A stretch of DNA of 64,000 nt from an uncultured bacterium. GTDB lineage: Bacteria; Bacillota; Clostridia; Oscillospirales; Oscillospiraceae. Both the position numbers and the translations under genes were made by a program. The DNA lies in NCBI GenBank assembly GCA_947073515.1, contig CAMTMC010000008.1, forward strand, positions 19,459 to 83,458. Direction: 5' to 3'. The notes beneath the pieces were generated by a model. That model saw only the letters and a program-made list of their open reading frames with translations, ran no database searches and was not told the origin of the DNA. Below, piece after piece: positions 1-10,064 of this stretch. Position 1 is the stretch's first letter; each line of letters opens with the position of its first letter.

Positions 1-405
1 CTCGCCGTCCTGCCACTTGATACCCTGCTTCAGATAAAAGGTATAGGTGGTAGAATCAGCGTTGACCTCGTACTTCTCACACAGGCTGGGCACATACTCG
101 CCGGCGGCGTTCTTGGTCACCAGGCGGTCATACACCAGGAAGACCACCTCGCGGTCGTTGTTGGAGTACTGGAGGGTGGGGTGGAACACGCCAGAGGCGG
201 CGGCGTTGGAGCCGAATACCAGGGTGTCCTTGGCAGCGGCCGGAGTCCCGCCCGTACTGCCGCTTCCGCCGCTGTTGGCGGAGGAGTTGGCGCCGGCGCC
301 GCCCTGAGAGGTCGTGCCGCCACCACCGCAGCCAGCCACCAGGCCAAAGGCCATCGTGCAGCAGAGCGCCAGAGCCAGTACCTTCGCGATGTTTCGTTTT
401 TTCAT
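1..405 (-). CDS. Peptide ABC transporter substrate-binding lipoprotein, N-terminal part
   Basis: This is the first 135 residues of an extracellular solute-binding protein of the peptide/nickel family (SBP_bac_5); the rest lies beyond base 1. The N terminus is a lipoprotein signal, with a KKR charge cluster, a hydrophobic run and an LVAGC lipobox with Cys26, followed by a Gly/Ser-rich linker. The mature part has the family's opening pattern (HPTLQYSNNDREVVFLVYD, then YTFYLKQGIKWQDG). The start is the ATG preceded by AGAGGG; the track shows this region only as shadows. It follows the M29 peptidase and the four transporter genes on the same strand, so it should capture peptides for that importer at the outer face of the membrane. 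Substrate is not deducible. Confidence 0.88.
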   Translation of the reverse strand, partial: MKKRNIAKVLALALCCTMAFGLVAGCGGGGTTSQGGAGANSSANSGGSGSTGGTPAAAKDTLVFGSNAAASGVFHPTLQYSNNDREVVFLVYDRLVTKNAAGEYVPSLCEKYEVNADSTTYTFYLKQGIKWQDGE

Positions 406-528
406 CTTTGGTTCCCTCTTTTCAATCTAGTTTTATTGGAGCGTGGGCAGGTGCGGCCCACCCGCGCGTCAATTATAGGGCGGCGGGGAGGCCGCCATAT
501 AATGATCGCCTTGTTTTGCGGACTCAGC

Positions 529-1650
529 TCAGTCCTCCTGGCAGTACACGTCCGGGTTGAGGCACTTCAGATCGTCGGGCAGGTAGATGCCGTCCTTGCG
601 CACCAGCTCCCCGTCCAGCCATACCTCGCCGCCGCCGTACTCGGCCCGGTGGCACTGGATCAGATCCCAGTGAATCGCGGAGCGGTTCTGATTGTCCCGG
701 CCGGGGAAGTTGTAGCAGGCGCCCAGGGCCATGTGCATGGAGCCGAACATCTTCTCGTCAAAGAGGGTCTCCCCCACCGGGCGGGTCACGTAAGGGTTGG
801 TACCCATGGAGAACTCCCCGATATACCGGCAGCCCTCATCCAGGGAGATCTCCCGCAGGAAGCGCTCGGTGTCGTTGGCGGAGGCTTCCACCACCTTGCC
901 GTCCTTAAAGGTGAGCTTCACATCGGTGAACAGGAAGCCATTGTGCATAGAGGGGATGTTAAAGGCGATGGTGCCGTTCATGGAGTCCCGCACCGGGGTA
1001 GAGGCGATCTCGCCGTCGGGCAGGTTGTGCTCCCCCGCCGCCACCAGGGCGGTAAACCCTTTCAGGGAGACGGTCAGGTCGGTGCCAGGGGCCACAATCC
1101 GCACCTGATCCGCCGCCCGCATCCGCATGGCCATGGGCAAAGAGGCCTTCTCCAGCTTCTCATAGTCCATCGTCATCAGGCCGAAGTAGTAATCAGAGAA
1201 GGCGTCCATGCTCATACCGGCGTTCTGGGCCATGCCCACAGTGGGGTACGCCAGGGAGACCCAGCGCAGGTTTTTCCGGGCGGCGCCGACCTGAGACTTG
1301 TAATACTTGGTGTAAATGGCCTGCTTCTCCTGGGAGGCCTGGGAGAACTCCGAGCTGTTTTCCGGGGCGTCTACCAGCACATAGCAGTCCATGGCCTCCA
1401 TCAGCATGGCCTCCCGCCGGCCCAGCAGCTCCATCTGCTCGGCGGTGGCGCCCTCCAGCAGGGCCCGGCGGACCGCGTACCGCTCCAGGCTGACAAAGGG
1501 CACGGCCCCGCTGGCGTACGCCTCTTCAATCAACGCGTTGATCAGGACGCTGCCGTCATCGGTCGCGGAGAAGAGCACCTTCTCGCCAGGCTTGATCTTC
1601 AGGCTGTGGTGAAGCACGGTCTTCGCGATTTTTTTCAATCTTGGATCCAT
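529..1650 (-). CDS. M29 family metallo-aminopeptidase
   Basis: The 373-residue protein matches family M29 (thermophilic aminopeptidase T / AmpS type) in length and in the spaced metal ligands: Glu214 in PDGEIAS, Glu279 in IGEFSMGTNP, His306 in HMALG, and His327 and Asp329 in HWDLI. These enzymes are cytoplasmic dimers with a two-metal site that remove N-terminal residues from short peptides. The gene follows the OppF-type ATPase by about 30 bases and precedes the binding-protein gene, so imported oligopeptides are probably trimmed by it. AGGAAGCGG sits upstream of the ATG. No key residue appears missing. The exact residue preference is unknown. Confidence 0.9.
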   Translation of the reverse strand: MDPRLKKIAKTVLHHSLKIKPGEKVLFSATDDGSVLINALIEEAYASGAVPFVSLERYAVRRALLEGATAEQMELLGRREAMLMEAMDCYVLVDAPENSSEFSQASQEKQAIYTKYYKSQVGAARKNLRWVSLAYPTVGMAQNAGMSMDAFSDYYFGLMTMDYEKLEKASLPMAMRMRAADQVRIVAPGTDLTVSLKGFTALVAAGEHNLPDGEIASTPVRDSMNGTIAFNIPSMHNGFLFTDVKLTFKDGKVVEASANDTERFLREISLDEGCRYIGEFSMGTNPYVTRPVGETLFDEKMFGSMHMALGACYNFPGRDNQNRSAIHWDLIQCHRAEYGGGEVWLDGELVRKDGIYLPDDLKCLNPDVYCQED

Positions 1651-1680
1651 CGTTCCGCTTCCTTTCTGAATTGCAGAGAG

Positions 1681-2691
1681 TTAAAGGTCCTTTATCTCGT
1701 TCCAGCGGTGGCAGGCCACAAAGTGGCTGCCGCCGGTACAGACCAGCATCGGCTCCTGCTGGGCGCACTTGTCCGTAGCGTAGGGGCAGCGGGTGTGGAA
1801 TTTGCAGCCGGAGGGCATATTGGTGGCGCTGGGGATCTCGCCGATGAGCTTAATCCGTTGCGTATTGTCCTCCGCCGTAGGGTCGTCGGGCGGGACGGCG
1901 GAGAAGAGGGCTTTGGTATAGGGGTGGAGGGGGTTGGTCATGGTCTCCTCCGTGGTGCCCGTCTCCATCAGGGTCCCAAGGTAGAGCACGCCCACCTTGT
2001 CGCAGAAATATTCCACGGTTTTCAGGTCGTGGGAGATGTACAGGTAGGTCAGGTTCAGCTTCTCCTTCAGCTCACTCATCAGATTGAGCACCTGGGACTG
2101 GATGGACACGTCCAGGGCGGACAGGGGCTCATCCGCCACCACAAAACGGGGGCTGAGGGCCAGGGCCCGGGCGATGCCGATGCGCTGCTTCTGGCCGCCG
2201 GAGAACTCGCTGGGGTACCGCTTGGCGGTGGCCCGCTCCAGACCGCACAGCTCCAGGAAATCACAAGCCAGCTCGCTGGCCTGCTTGCCCTGGGCAATCC
2301 CGTGCTTCTTGATGCCCTCCTCCACAATCTCCCCCACGGTCATGCGGGGGTCCAGGCTGGCGTTGGGGTCCTGGAAGATAATCTGCATATCTTTCCGCAG
2401 GGGCAGCATCTCACGGCGGTTGAGGGCCACGCCCTCCTCACTGTCAAAGATGGGTTTCCCATCGAAATAGACCTTGCCGCTGGTGGGGCGGATCAGGTTG
2501 AGGATACACCGGCCGGTGGTGGACTTGCCGGAGCCCGACTCACCCACCAGGCCGAAGCACTCGCCGCTGTTGATCTGGAAGGTCACGCCGTCTACGGCCT
2601 TGACCACCCGGCCATTCTTCTTGGCGAAGGGGCCCTTGCCCAGAGAAAAATGCTTCTTTAAATCCTTCACTTCAACCAGGGGATTACTCAT
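1681..2691 (-). CDS. Oligopeptide/dipeptide ABC transporter ATPase (OppF/DppF type)
   Basis: This 336-residue cytoplasmic ATPase energises peptide import together with the next ATPase. It has Walker [10 protein letters not shown], the ABC signature FSGGQKQR, Walker [12 protein letters not shown] and the switch His in YISHDL. The C-terminal oligopeptide extension carries the CxxxxxxC cluster ([11 protein letters not shown]) seen in Opp/Dpp ATPases. Its start overlaps the end of the OppD-type gene by 8 bases, which suggests coupled translation. The family call is firm; Opp, Dpp and Gsi assignments cannot be separated from sequence alone. Confidence 0.93.
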   Translation of the reverse strand: MSNPLVEVKDLKKHFSLGKGPFAKKNGRVVKAVDGVTFQINSGECFGLVGESGSGKSTTGRCILNLIRPTSGKVYFDGKPIFDSEEGVALNRREMLPLRKDMQIIFQDPNASLDPRMTVGEIVEEGIKKHGIAQGKQASELACDFLELCGLERATAKRYPSEFSGGQKQRIGIARALALSPRFVVADEPLSALDVSIQSQVLNLMSELKEKLNLTYLYISHDLKTVEYFCDKVGVLYLGTLMETGTTEETMTNPLHPYTKALFSAVPPDDPTAEDNTQRIKLIGEIPSATNMPSGCKFHTRCPYATDKCAQQEPMLVCTGGSHFVACHRWNEIKDL

Positions 2692-3667
2692 GACCGGCCA
2701 CCTCCCAACAGCGCACCTTGTGTCCCGGCTCGACCTCCCGAAGCGGCGGCACGGCGTTAGCGCAGCGCTCCCCCGCCCGGGCGCATCGGGGCGCGAAGGG
2801 ACAGCCGGCGGGCATATTCTCCGCGCTGGGGACGATACCGGGGATGCTGTACAGCTTGTCCTTGTTTTTCAGCGTGCGGCCCATGCGGGAACTCATCAGG
2901 CCGAAGGTATAAGGGTGAAGGGGGTTCTGGAACAGGGTTTTGACTCCGCACTCCTCCATCACGTAGCCGGCGTAAAGCACGGCGATATGGTCGGAAATCT
3001 CTCCGATAACACCCAGATCGTGGGAAATGAACACAATCGAGGTGTGCAGCTTGTGCTGTAGGTCCTTGAACAGCTCAATGATCTGGGCCTGGGTCGTTAC
3101 GTCCAGGGCGGTGGTGGGCTCATCGGCGATGAGCAGCTCGGGGTCGCAGGCCAGAGCCATGGCGATCATCACCCGCTGGCGCATACCGCCGGAGAGCTTA
3201 AACGGATAATAGTCGTAGACGCTTTCAGGGTCGGGGATACTGACCAAGGAGAGCAGCTCCAGGCACTTGTCCTTGTTGGCCTTCCCCTTCAGGCCCTCAT
3301 GCTGGGCCAGCATCTCCTCCAGCTGGTTGCCGATGGTGAACACCGGGTTCAGGGAGGTCATAGGCTCTTGGAATACCATAGAGATCCGCTTGCCCCGGAT
3401 TTTCTGAAAGTCCTTGGGGGCTACCTTCATCAGATCCTGGCCATCGAACAAGATGCTGCCGCTGACCTCACAGTTATTCTGGGGCAGCAGCCCCATGGAG
3501 GAGAGCATGGTCACGCTTTTGCCGCAGCCCGATTCCCCCACCAGGCCCAGCACCTTCCCCCGCTCCAAGGAGAGGTTGACTCCCTTGACCACCGGAAAAG
3601 CGCGCCCGGGACGGCCAAATTTTACAACCAGGTCCTTGATCTCAAAGAAAATCTCATGTTCCGCCAT
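2684..3667 (-). CDS. Oligopeptide/dipeptide ABC transporter ATPase (OppD/DppD type)
   Basis: The protein is 327 residues. The track ORF is 40 residues longer, but the ATG at 3667 ([13 protein letters not shown]) has CAGGAGGTG upstream and the extension looks like out-of-frame permease sequence, so I use 3667. Walker A is GESGCGKS, the signature LSGGMRQR, Walker [13 protein letters not shown], and the C terminus has the oligopeptide cysteine region ([15 protein letters not shown]). It forms the second nucleotide-binding half of the importer. It lies between the inner permease gene and the OppF-type gene and overlaps the latter. Confidence 0.93.
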   Translation of the reverse strand: MAEHEIFFEIKDLVVKFGRPGRAFPVVKGVNLSLERGKVLGLVGESGCGKSVTMLSSMGLLPQNNCEVSGSILFDGQDLMKVAPKDFQKIRGKRISMVFQEPMTSLNPVFTIGNQLEEMLAQHEGLKGKANKDKCLELLSLVSIPDPESVYDYYPFKLSGGMRQRVMIAMALACDPELLIADEPTTALDVTTQAQIIELFKDLQHKLHTSIVFISHDLGVIGEISDHIAVLYAGYVMEECGVKTLFQNPLHPYTFGLMSSRMGRTLKNKDKLYSIPGIVPSAENMPAGCPFAPRCARAGERCANAVPPLREVEPGHKVRCWEVAGHE

Positions 3668-3669
3668 CG

Positions 3670-4560
3670 CTACACACCTCCTGTCCCTCTGGACTTGGGA
3701 TCCAGAACCTCGGCCAGGCCGTCGCCCAGGAAGTTGATGGACAGTACCGTCAGCAGGACCAGCATCCCGGCGGGCACCCACATCCACCAGCAGTCCTTTA
3801 AGATCTGCATATTCTGGGCCGCCGAGAGCATGGTTCCCCAGCTGGATTGGGGCCGGGCAATTCCCAGTCCCAGGAAGCTCAGAGACGCCTCCATCAGCAC
3901 AACTTTGGCCACGCTCAGGGTGGTGAACACGATAATGGGACCCATGGCGTTGGGGAGGATGTGCCGGAAGATGATCTCCATCTGGCCCAGCCCCAGAGAG
4001 CGGGCCGCCTCTACGTACTCCATATTCTTCAGGTAGAGCACCTTACTGCGTACAATACGGCACACCGAGGGCCAGCCCAGGATGCCGATGATAAAGATGA
4101 GATTCCGGAAGCTGGGGCCGGTGATTGCCGCGATGGACAGGGCGATTACAAAGAAGGGAAAGCACATGATAATATCTGTAATCCGCATGATAACACTCTC
4201 TACTATGCCGCCGTACAGGCCGGCGATGGAGCCCAGCAGCACACCGATCAGCAGCTCCATCAAGGTCGCGAAGATGCCTACGCTGATGGACACCCGGCCG
4301 CCATAGGCCAAGCGGGTAAGGATATCCCGGCCCAGCTCGTCAGTACCCAAGGTATGTCCGTTTCCAGGCTTGGCCAGCATATTCATCATGTCAATGGTTT
4401 CCTCATCGTAACCAGTAACATAAGGGCCCACAATGGCGAAGAGCAGCAGGGCTACCAGCACCACCAGCCCCGTCACCGCCAGCTTATTGGTCATAAACTT
4501 TTTCAAGTTCCCTTGAAAAGGTGTTTTCAGCTTTTCCACGTTCCGCTCCATCTCACTCAT
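3670..4560 (-). CDS. Peptide ABC transporter permease (OppC/DppC type)
   Basis: The protein is a 296-residue inner-membrane permease with an N-terminal OppC-type segment (first membrane span near residues 30-50, then a periplasmic loop containing TLGTDELGRDILTRL) and a BPD_transp_1 core. The EAA coupling loop is visible as EAARSLGLGQMEIIFRHILPNA. Its start overlaps the stop of the OppB-type gene by 4 bases. It pairs with that permease to form the peptide channel. Confidence 0.93.
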   Translation of the reverse strand: MSEMERNVEKLKTPFQGNLKKFMTNKLAVTGLVVLVALLLFAIVGPYVTGYDEETIDMMNMLAKPGNGHTLGTDELGRDILTRLAYGGRVSISVGIFATLMELLIGVLLGSIAGLYGGIVESVIMRITDIIMCFPFFVIALSIAAITGPSFRNLIFIIGILGWPSVCRIVRSKVLYLKNMEYVEAARSLGLGQMEIIFRHILPNAMGPIIVFTTLSVAKVVLMEASLSFLGLGIARPQSSWGTMLSAAQNMQILKDCWWMWVPAGMLVLLTVLSINFLGDGLAEVLDPKSRGTGGV

Positions 4561-5534
4561 CCTTTCCCATCGTTCTGAAGTACCCGAGGATCAATCGCGG
4601 CATACGAGATATCAGCGATCAGATTGGCGATCAGGGTGAAGCTGGCCAAAATCAGCACGATCCCCATAATCAAGGGGTAATCCCGGTGGTTCACCGCCTC
4701 AAAGTTCAGGCGGCCTACGCCAGGCCACAGGAATACGGTCTCTGTCAGCAGGGAGCCGGACAGAAGCCCAGGGATCTGAAGGCTCAGAACCGTGATGATC
4801 TGGCTCAGGGCGTTCTTCAAAGCGTGCTTGTAGATCACCTTCCGCTCCGGCAGACCTTTGGCCCGGGCGGTACGGATGAAGTCCATCCCCTGGATGTCCA
4901 CCATACTGGAGCGGGTGTACCGCAGCATGGTCGCCGCATTCATCAGCCCTAAAACCACTGTGGGCAAAACCATGTGCCTGGCGATGTCCAAAGCCCGCGC
5001 CGCGCCGGTGATACTCTCCTTCCCCACCGTCACCATGCCAGAGATGGGAAGGATCTGAAGGTCAACGCCGAAAATCTTAATCAGGATCATTCCAAAGAAA
5101 AAGCTGGGAATTGACAGCGCCGTGAACGCCATCACGGTAGAGACGTTGTCCACCAGGCCCTTCCTGTGCCGGGCGGAGTAGATGCCCACCGTAATGCCTA
5201 GGAGCGTACTCACCAAAATGGAGGAGCAGGCCAGCAGGGCCGTATTGCCCAGCCGCCCCAGGATCACGCTGATCACCGGCTCTTTATACCAGATGGAATA
5301 GCCTAAATCCCCCGTCAAAGCCCGGCCCAGCCATTTCACATATTGAATCGGGATAGGGTCGTTCGCCCCCAGCTCATCCAGTTTGGCCTCGATCTCCTCC
5401 GTCGGTATATCCGGCGAATACATGCCAGAATAAGGGTCGCCAGGTATGAAATTCACCAGTGCGAACACAATCACTGACACGCCCAAAAGAATGATAACCG
5501 CTTGCAGCAGCCGTTTTCCTATGTATTTACCCAT
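4557..5534 (-). CDS. Peptide ABC transporter permease (OppB/DppB type)
   Basis: This is the first gene of the peptide-import operon, at 325 residues. The start MGKYIGKRLLQAVIILLGVSV is the usual DppB opening, followed by the NFIPGDPY motif, a long external loop and a core with the EAA loop TARAKGLPERKVIYKHALKNA. Six membrane spans are expected. It heads the gene order permease, permease, ATPase, ATPase, M29 peptidase, binding protein; having the binding protein last is less common than having it first. Confidence 0.93.
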   Translation of the reverse strand: MGKYIGKRLLQAVIILLGVSVIVFALVNFIPGDPYSGMYSPDIPTEEIEAKLDELGANDPIPIQYVKWLGRALTGDLGYSIWYKEPVISVILGRLGNTALLACSSILVSTLLGITVGIYSARHRKGLVDNVSTVMAFTALSIPSFFFGMILIKIFGVDLQILPISGMVTVGKESITGAARALDIARHMVLPTVVLGLMNAATMLRYTRSSMVDIQGMDFIRTARAKGLPERKVIYKHALKNALSQIITVLSLQIPGLLSGSLLTETVFLWPGVGRLNFEAVNHRDYPLIMGIVLILASFTLIANLIADISYAAIDPRVLQNDGKG

Positions 5535-6197
5535 CCGTACTCCCCCAAACTTTGTATTTTAGGATCAACGCTTCCCTATTCCGGCATCTCCACATATAAT
5601 TAAGATATCTTTATAAATAAAGCAAAGAAGACACCAGTCGGAATGGGATAAAAGGTAGCCTATCATTCGATTTTCGCTTTATATCCTTTATTTATCGCAC
5701 GAACAGACTTCCTTTTACCATTTTTTGCTCTGTTTTAGAACTCTTCTCCTCCGGCATCTCCTCCTCTATTTAGTTAAAGTTTCAGCTCATTAACCAAGAT
5801 GTCTATATTTTAATGGCTTGCGCCAAAGTTGTCAAGTAGTATTCCACAAAAATATCCAGATTTTTTCTATAATTATATCATATTCTCCTATGATTACGCA
5901 GATTCATATCATTCCAGATCGAATTTTTTTACATAAAATCTATTTGGTGCAAGTGCGTTTGATTCAATTTATATAAGTTCTATATATTTTTTAAGTATAT
6001 ATAACAGTATATATTTTTTCCTATTGTCTATATCGCTGAATCTGCTGATTAAAACAGCTAACCCTCGAATCGATTGGGTGGAGCGGCATCCCCCGCTTCT
6101 CACCGGCCTCCGGGAAACCCGCCCCTGGCTTTACAAGTTCAATACCAGCAGAGGCGCTGATTGAGGGGCAGTCAGATGATGGTTTTGTACTCTATAT
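5535..6197. other. AT-rich intergenic region without a convincing gene
   Basis: About 660 bases separate the peptide operon from the methylation operon. The half nearest the methylation genes is strikingly AT-rich (runs such as tatatattttttaag), unlike the GC-rich core genes. No ORF with a ribosome site and plausible composition is visible. The one recognisable element is the minus-strand promoter listed separately. Confidence 0.6.
5807..5835 (-). promoter_or_regulatory. Sigma-A-type promoter of the peptide-import operon
   Basis: On the minus strand TTGACA is followed after exactly 17 bases by TAAAAT. Transcription would start near 5800, giving a leader of roughly 265 bases before the first permease gene, long enough to hold regulatory structure, though none is recognised. 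Confidence 0.6.
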
Positions 6198-6235
6198 AAA
6201 AACGCGCCACTTATCCCTTTTGAGATAAGTGGCGC
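6198..6235 (-). terminator. Rho-independent terminator of the hsd operon
   Basis: A perfect 12-base inverted repeat (gcgccacttatc / gataagtggcgc) is followed on the minus strand by GTTTTTAT. It lies just past the last hsdS gene. Confidence 0.85.
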
Positions 6236-6260
6236 ATCTTCCACATGATATAAAAACGGC

Positions 6261-7391
6261 TCATGGGGCCCGCTCCTTAAAGGAGAGAAGTTTGTCCCGG
6301 TAATATTCATACTGCTTTTTCCGCGCCTCGATCTCGGCGGGCAGGCCGGAGGCCAGGTCGTTGCAGAGGGCATCGAAGCGGTCGAGGATAGCGACGATTC
6401 GATGTTGGACAGAAAGAGAGGGAATCGGAATATGAACTGTTTGCAAATCACCAAGATTTAATGCGGGCGTTCCCCCCTCATTTTTCTTTTGTAGTATCTT
6501 TTTACTATTACTGCAAAGAAAGTAATACAAAAATTTATTGCAAATGATATTAGATTCTTTTGCTCTAATTCCATAGCACAATGGGCCAAGCCAAAAAGGA
6601 TTTTTTTGGTATCCGATAAACCCAATTCCCCCCTGTCCTCTAGACGGGGTTGTAACTGTATCTTCTGGAAAAGAAAAATCGGTTGTATAGCCCGAATTAG
6701 AAGTCCCAGCGTTGATATACTCAAAAAAGCCTTCTTTCAGAACGATTTTAGGTCTTCTTCCCGTTCTAATATCTGCGATTTCCCCGAGTGCCCGCCATAC
6801 AACATCACTTGCCCCCATTGCAAAGACATCAAAGGTCAGCAGTTTATCCCGATAGTATTCATACTGTTTCCTTCTCGCTGTCACTTCCAGAGCAAGCTGT
6901 TCTTGCAGCTGTGCCGTCACCTCCGTGAATTTGTCAAGAATCTTTACAATTTCACTCTGCACGGGCAGAGGGGGGATAGGAATTTTTATCATCAATAAGT
7001 TTTTACCTGTAATATGTGGAACCCCACCGCCTTTTTTCATTGTATTTATAAATATTTGCATATTTTTTAGAAAGTAGTACAGAAAACGAATGTCTAATTC
7101 CTGTTTTGCCTCAATGATAAATCCATCGGTTACAAAAATGGGTTCATCCCAATAGGATACAAACCCAGCAGAAGCACCACTTCTTGAAATCACAATCGCT
7201 TTACCATAGTGATTAGCCTTATCAATATAGTAAGCAGGTTCTTGCCCTCCCAGTATTACGGGAATATTGCCTAATTTAGCAGACTTCTTTGTGATATAAT
7301 CTCCTCGGGATAACTCGCAACATTCTTTCAAGAATTTATATTCCACCCCATCCGGGCAAAGCTCCTGTATCAATTCCTCCAGCCTGCTCAT
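6261..7391 (-). CDS. hsdS: Type I restriction-modification specificity subunit (second HsdS)
   Basis: This 376-residue specificity subunit has two target-recognition domains, each ending in the same conserved helix (ARRKQYEYYRDKLLTF near the middle and ARKKQYEYYRDKLLSF at the end). Each recognition domain reads half of a bipartite DNA site. I use the ATG at 7391 (MSRLEELIQELCPDG, with GAGGTGAGAG upstream); the track start 36 codons earlier runs into the FRG gene. It is the last gene of the operon. Its helix repeats differ from those of the other HsdS, so the operon has two distinct specificity subunits for one HsdM. Confidence 0.92.
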   Translation of the reverse strand: MSRLEELIQELCPDGVEYKFLKECCELSRGDYITKKSAKLGNIPVILGGQEPAYYIDKANHYGKAIVISRSGASAGFVSYWDEPIFVTDGFIIEAKQELDIRFLYYFLKNMQIFINTMKKGGGVPHITGKNLLMIKIPIPPLPVQSEIVKILDKFTEVTAQLQEQLALEVTARRKQYEYYRDKLLTFDVFAMGASDVVWRALGEIADIRTGRRPKIVLKEGFFEYINAGTSNSGYTTDFSFPEDTVTTPSRGQGGIGFIGYQKNPFWLGPLCYGIRAKESNIICNKFLYYFLCSNSKKILQKKNEGGTPALNLGDLQTVHIPIPSLSVQHRIVAILDRFDALCNDLASGLPAEIEARKKQYEYYRDKLLSFKERAP

Positions 7392-7426
7392 GCTCTCACC
7401 TCGATTCCCGCAATGATCTGGAAGTC

Positions 7427-8716
7427 TCATCCCGCGAAACCCGCGCCCGCGCTGACACGGACGGCGGCGTCTACAATCAATTTCGCGATGTCTGAACACT
7501 CATCCATTGTCTGGCGGTATCCAATTTCCCGCAAATAGCGGCCGATATCACGTGAAATAACGGCCTGCAGCTGTTTGCGGACGGGCCAATCGATATTAGC
7601 GTTTTTTGAGAATATCTGATAGACAGCGTCCGCTGTTGTCGGATCAGAAACATAGCCGGATATGATACCATGAAGCTCCATAGGCACTTCAGCCTGGTGC
7701 TTCGTAAATTCTTCTGGCCGCTCGGGAGAAATATCAATCGTGTCTGGAGCTGTAAAATCAATTTCGCGGTCCACATCCGGCTCACTGTCTAAGTCCGGCT
7801 GGTGGAATAGGATGGGCGGCTGTAGGCGCTTATGGGCGATATAGTTCATTTGATGGTCCAGTTCTGGATACATCGAGGCCTCATTAAAGTTATACTGGTC
7901 CAGTTCACGGAGTATTTCCGGCTTTAGCGCGGAAGGAATCACAATTTTATGGGTAAACTCCTCCAGCAAATTTTCCTGGGTTTTCTCAAATACGGTATCC
8001 CAGACGCTATCCCGCAAGACCGGCTTAATGCACCCGCAGAGGAGGAACGCGCCCTGTTGGTGCTTGATGCGGGAGTTATCCAAATTGGGCGAAACAAAAT
8101 AGTTCCGGCCCACCATACTGATCAGTTCATCTGCCAAAGGGGAGCCTTGCTCCATCGCGGCCATAGAAAGATTAATATGCCCCTTTTCCAGCTCAAGCCA
8201 CAGTTCCCGCAGAGAAATCCCATTGATATTCAGATGAGCGATCAGAGATAGGAGCTGAACCGGTTTTGACGCGGGGTCACAGGGATAGGCATGGGTTATA
8301 TATACCGCCGCGTCACGGTCGGGGTTATGTTCACAGGCGAAATACAACGCCACCAGAGGATTTTCAGTTACATCCAGCAGCCTGGTGGGCAAACCATAAT
8401 GCTGCAATTTTGTCAAGCGCTCAAAGTTGGTCAGGCCCTTGGCCAATTCATTGGGGCTTTTCCGGATGGCGTCATGGATCAGTTCATGCTCATAATTCAA
8501 GTGCCCGTCTCGGAATACGCTGGGGTTTACAGTCCAGGCCTCATCAGATTGGCCGCGAAAAAAAGGGACCATACCAAACTCATGATTTGTGGCGGAGAGG
8601 TTTATTTTATGGGTTATGTACATATATTTAGCGAGCTGGGGAATGAGCGCGGATTCATCCTGAACATCTCTTAGCTCGATATGCTCCAGCAGGATAGTTT
8701 CTAGTTGATTATCCAT
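7427..8716 (-). CDS. FRG-domain protein inside the hsd operon
   Basis: The protein has 429 residues. The FRG domain is marked by FFRGQ at residues 52-56 and by the downstream HYGLPTRLLDVTENPLVALYFAC block, both diagnostic for PF08867. The C-terminal ~120 residues are not recognised. FRG domains often occur near restriction-modification and other defence genes, but their biochemical activity is not settled as far as I know. The gene lies between two hsdS genes, 35 bases before the second and 88 bases after the first, at the place where hsdR or an accessory gene is often found. No membrane segment or signal peptide is visible. The role is unassigned; an effector or regulatory role with the methylase is inference. 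Confidence 0.85.
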   Translation of the reverse strand: MDNQLETILLEHIELRDVQDESALIPQLAKYMYITHKINLSATNHEFGMVPFFRGQSDEAWTVNPSVFRDGHLNYEHELIHDAIRKSPNELAKGLTNFERLTKLQHYGLPTRLLDVTENPLVALYFACEHNPDRDAAVYITHAYPCDPASKPVQLLSLIAHLNINGISLRELWLELEKGHINLSMAAMEQGSPLADELISMVGRNYFVSPNLDNSRIKHQQGAFLLCGCIKPVLRDSVWDTVFEKTQENLLEEFTHKIVIPSALKPEILRELDQYNFNEASMYPELDHQMNYIAHKRLQPPILFHQPDLDSEPDVDREIDFTAPDTIDISPERPEEFTKHQAEVPMELHGIISGYVSDPTTADAVYQIFSKNANIDWPVRKQLQAVISRDIGRYLREIGYRQTMDECSDIAKLIVDAAVRVSAGAGFAG

Positions 8717-8804
8717 TTTATAAAGCTCCTAATGAATTTGAGAACCTGTATGATAACCAAAAGGCTGAGGGGAAAGCCGTGGTAAGAAAGCGCTTATCCT
8801 TGTC

Positions 8805-10064
8805 CTAAAGTTCTCCGGACATTACCAGAGGCAGCAAATGATCCCGGATCGCAATTAAAAGCTGGTTTTCTTTCTCCAGGTTCTTTTGGTAGCGGGTCAA
8901 GTAATCTGTTTTTGTCTGGAACAGTTCAAGGATGCGTGAATCAGGAATGATAACCCGCAATTTTTTCAATTCGGCTCCGGATATCTCTTGGAAGGTGCTG
9001 CCGGATGCCATATTTGTGATCTCCTCCGTTTTATTCAGCAGCAAATAATAGAGATAGGCACTTCCAATTCCTTCCTTTGGAATGATAGAGCGGAACCCTT
9101 GATTTGTTGTGAGTTCATTGGCGGCAATCGCGATATAGCCAATCGGCGCGCGTGAGCTGAACAGCACGGAGCCTGTTGGCAGAAGGGTTGCGTTGGAAGA
9201 GTCAAATCCCTTCTGGGTAATATTGGCCGCCCCCCGAGCAATAAACTTCAGCTTTGACTGCGACAAATCTTTCGGGGTAATCCAAGGGATCCCCCCCTCT
9301 GATGTATAATTCGCGCTGATTTTTTTGGAGGGGGTCCCGCCAGCCACAATTTCCCCTAGGTCAGACAGGCATCCCTCGGTCCAGCCGTCTGGAATATCTC
9401 CGCGGCCGTTATCATGAAAAGAGCCGTCATTCTGTTTATAAGGGGCATTATGATCGTTCGGAAAGTTAAAATCAATAAACCAGGTCCTGAAAAGCCGCTT
9501 CAGTATTGACTCAAGCCGCTGGCAAACCTCGTTGTTTTTTTGAATTTTGAGATCAATCGCTGACAAAGACTTCGCAATCGAGCGCTGTTCCTCATAGGGG
9601 GGGATCAAAAATTTGCTTTTCAAGAAGACCGGAAGATTAATATATTGGCTGCGGGAAGACCCCTCTAACGCCCGGAGTGCCAGTTCCCGGAACCACGGAG
9701 TAATAGCCAGGTAATATAGGAAATCCGGATCCGTTACCTGTGGAACAGCCCGCAGCACCATATACCAATTTGAGCCAACTCCCACTTCATCGGGATCTAG
9801 TATTGTGACTAACGCGGTTTTTTTTCGCGTGAGGGCAGAAGATATCTTAGGAAAAAGTACGTCACAGTTCCGAAATTTGCTTCCTCCGCCGGTATATTCC
9901 ACTTCTTCAAACCCATTAATGAACTTATGGCACGGTTCCAGTTTGTCCAAATTAACTTGTTTCACAATACTGCCTTTTTCGATGTGCTCCTCTGGGTTAC
10001 AGATAATGATATCCTGTAATTCTTTTTCCTCCCAGCCAGAAGACACTTTATATGTCATATCCAA
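8805..10064 (-). CDS. hsdS: Type I restriction-modification specificity subunit (first HsdS)
   Basis: The protein has 419 residues and two recognition domains. The first is followed by the spacer helix region around EEQRSIAKSLSAIDLKIQKNN; the second (GEIVAGGTPSKK...GGIPWITPKDL) is a common HsdS recognition-domain opening. The C terminus LLIAIRDHLLPLVMSGEL is typical. It overlaps the end of hsdM by 17 bases, so translation is likely coupled. It is not closely similar to the second HsdS of the operon. Confidence 0.92.
   Translation of the reverse strand: MDMTYKVSSGWEEKELQDIIICNPEEHIEKGSIVKQVNLDKLEPCHKFINGFEEVEYTGGGSKFRNCDVLFPKISSALTRKKTALVTILDPDEVGVGSNWYMVLRAVPQVTDPDFLYYLAITPWFRELALRALEGSSRSQYINLPVFLKSKFLIPPYEEQRSIAKSLSAIDLKIQKNNEVCQRLESILKRLFRTWFIDFNFPNDHNAPYKQNDGSFHDNGRGDIPDGWTEGCLSDLGEIVAGGTPSKKISANYTSEGGIPWITPKDLSQSKLKFIARGAANITQKGFDSSNATLLPTGSVLFSSRAPIGYIAIAANELTTNQGFRSIIPKEGIGSAYLYYLLLNKTEEITNMASGSTFQEISGAELKKLRVIIPDSRILELFQTKTDYLTRYQKNLEKENQLLIAIRDHLLPLVMSGEL

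Noticed and set aside
181-2661. 826-aa plus-strand ORF opposite the aminopeptidase and OppF genes
   Set aside because: It is a shadow of GC-rich minus-strand genes; low-complexity Gly/Val/His-rich translation, no ribosome site, no family signature.
6131-6454. 107-aa minus-strand ORF covering the end of the second hsdS
   Set aside because: It crosses the hsd terminator and is out of frame with hsdS; judged a shadow.
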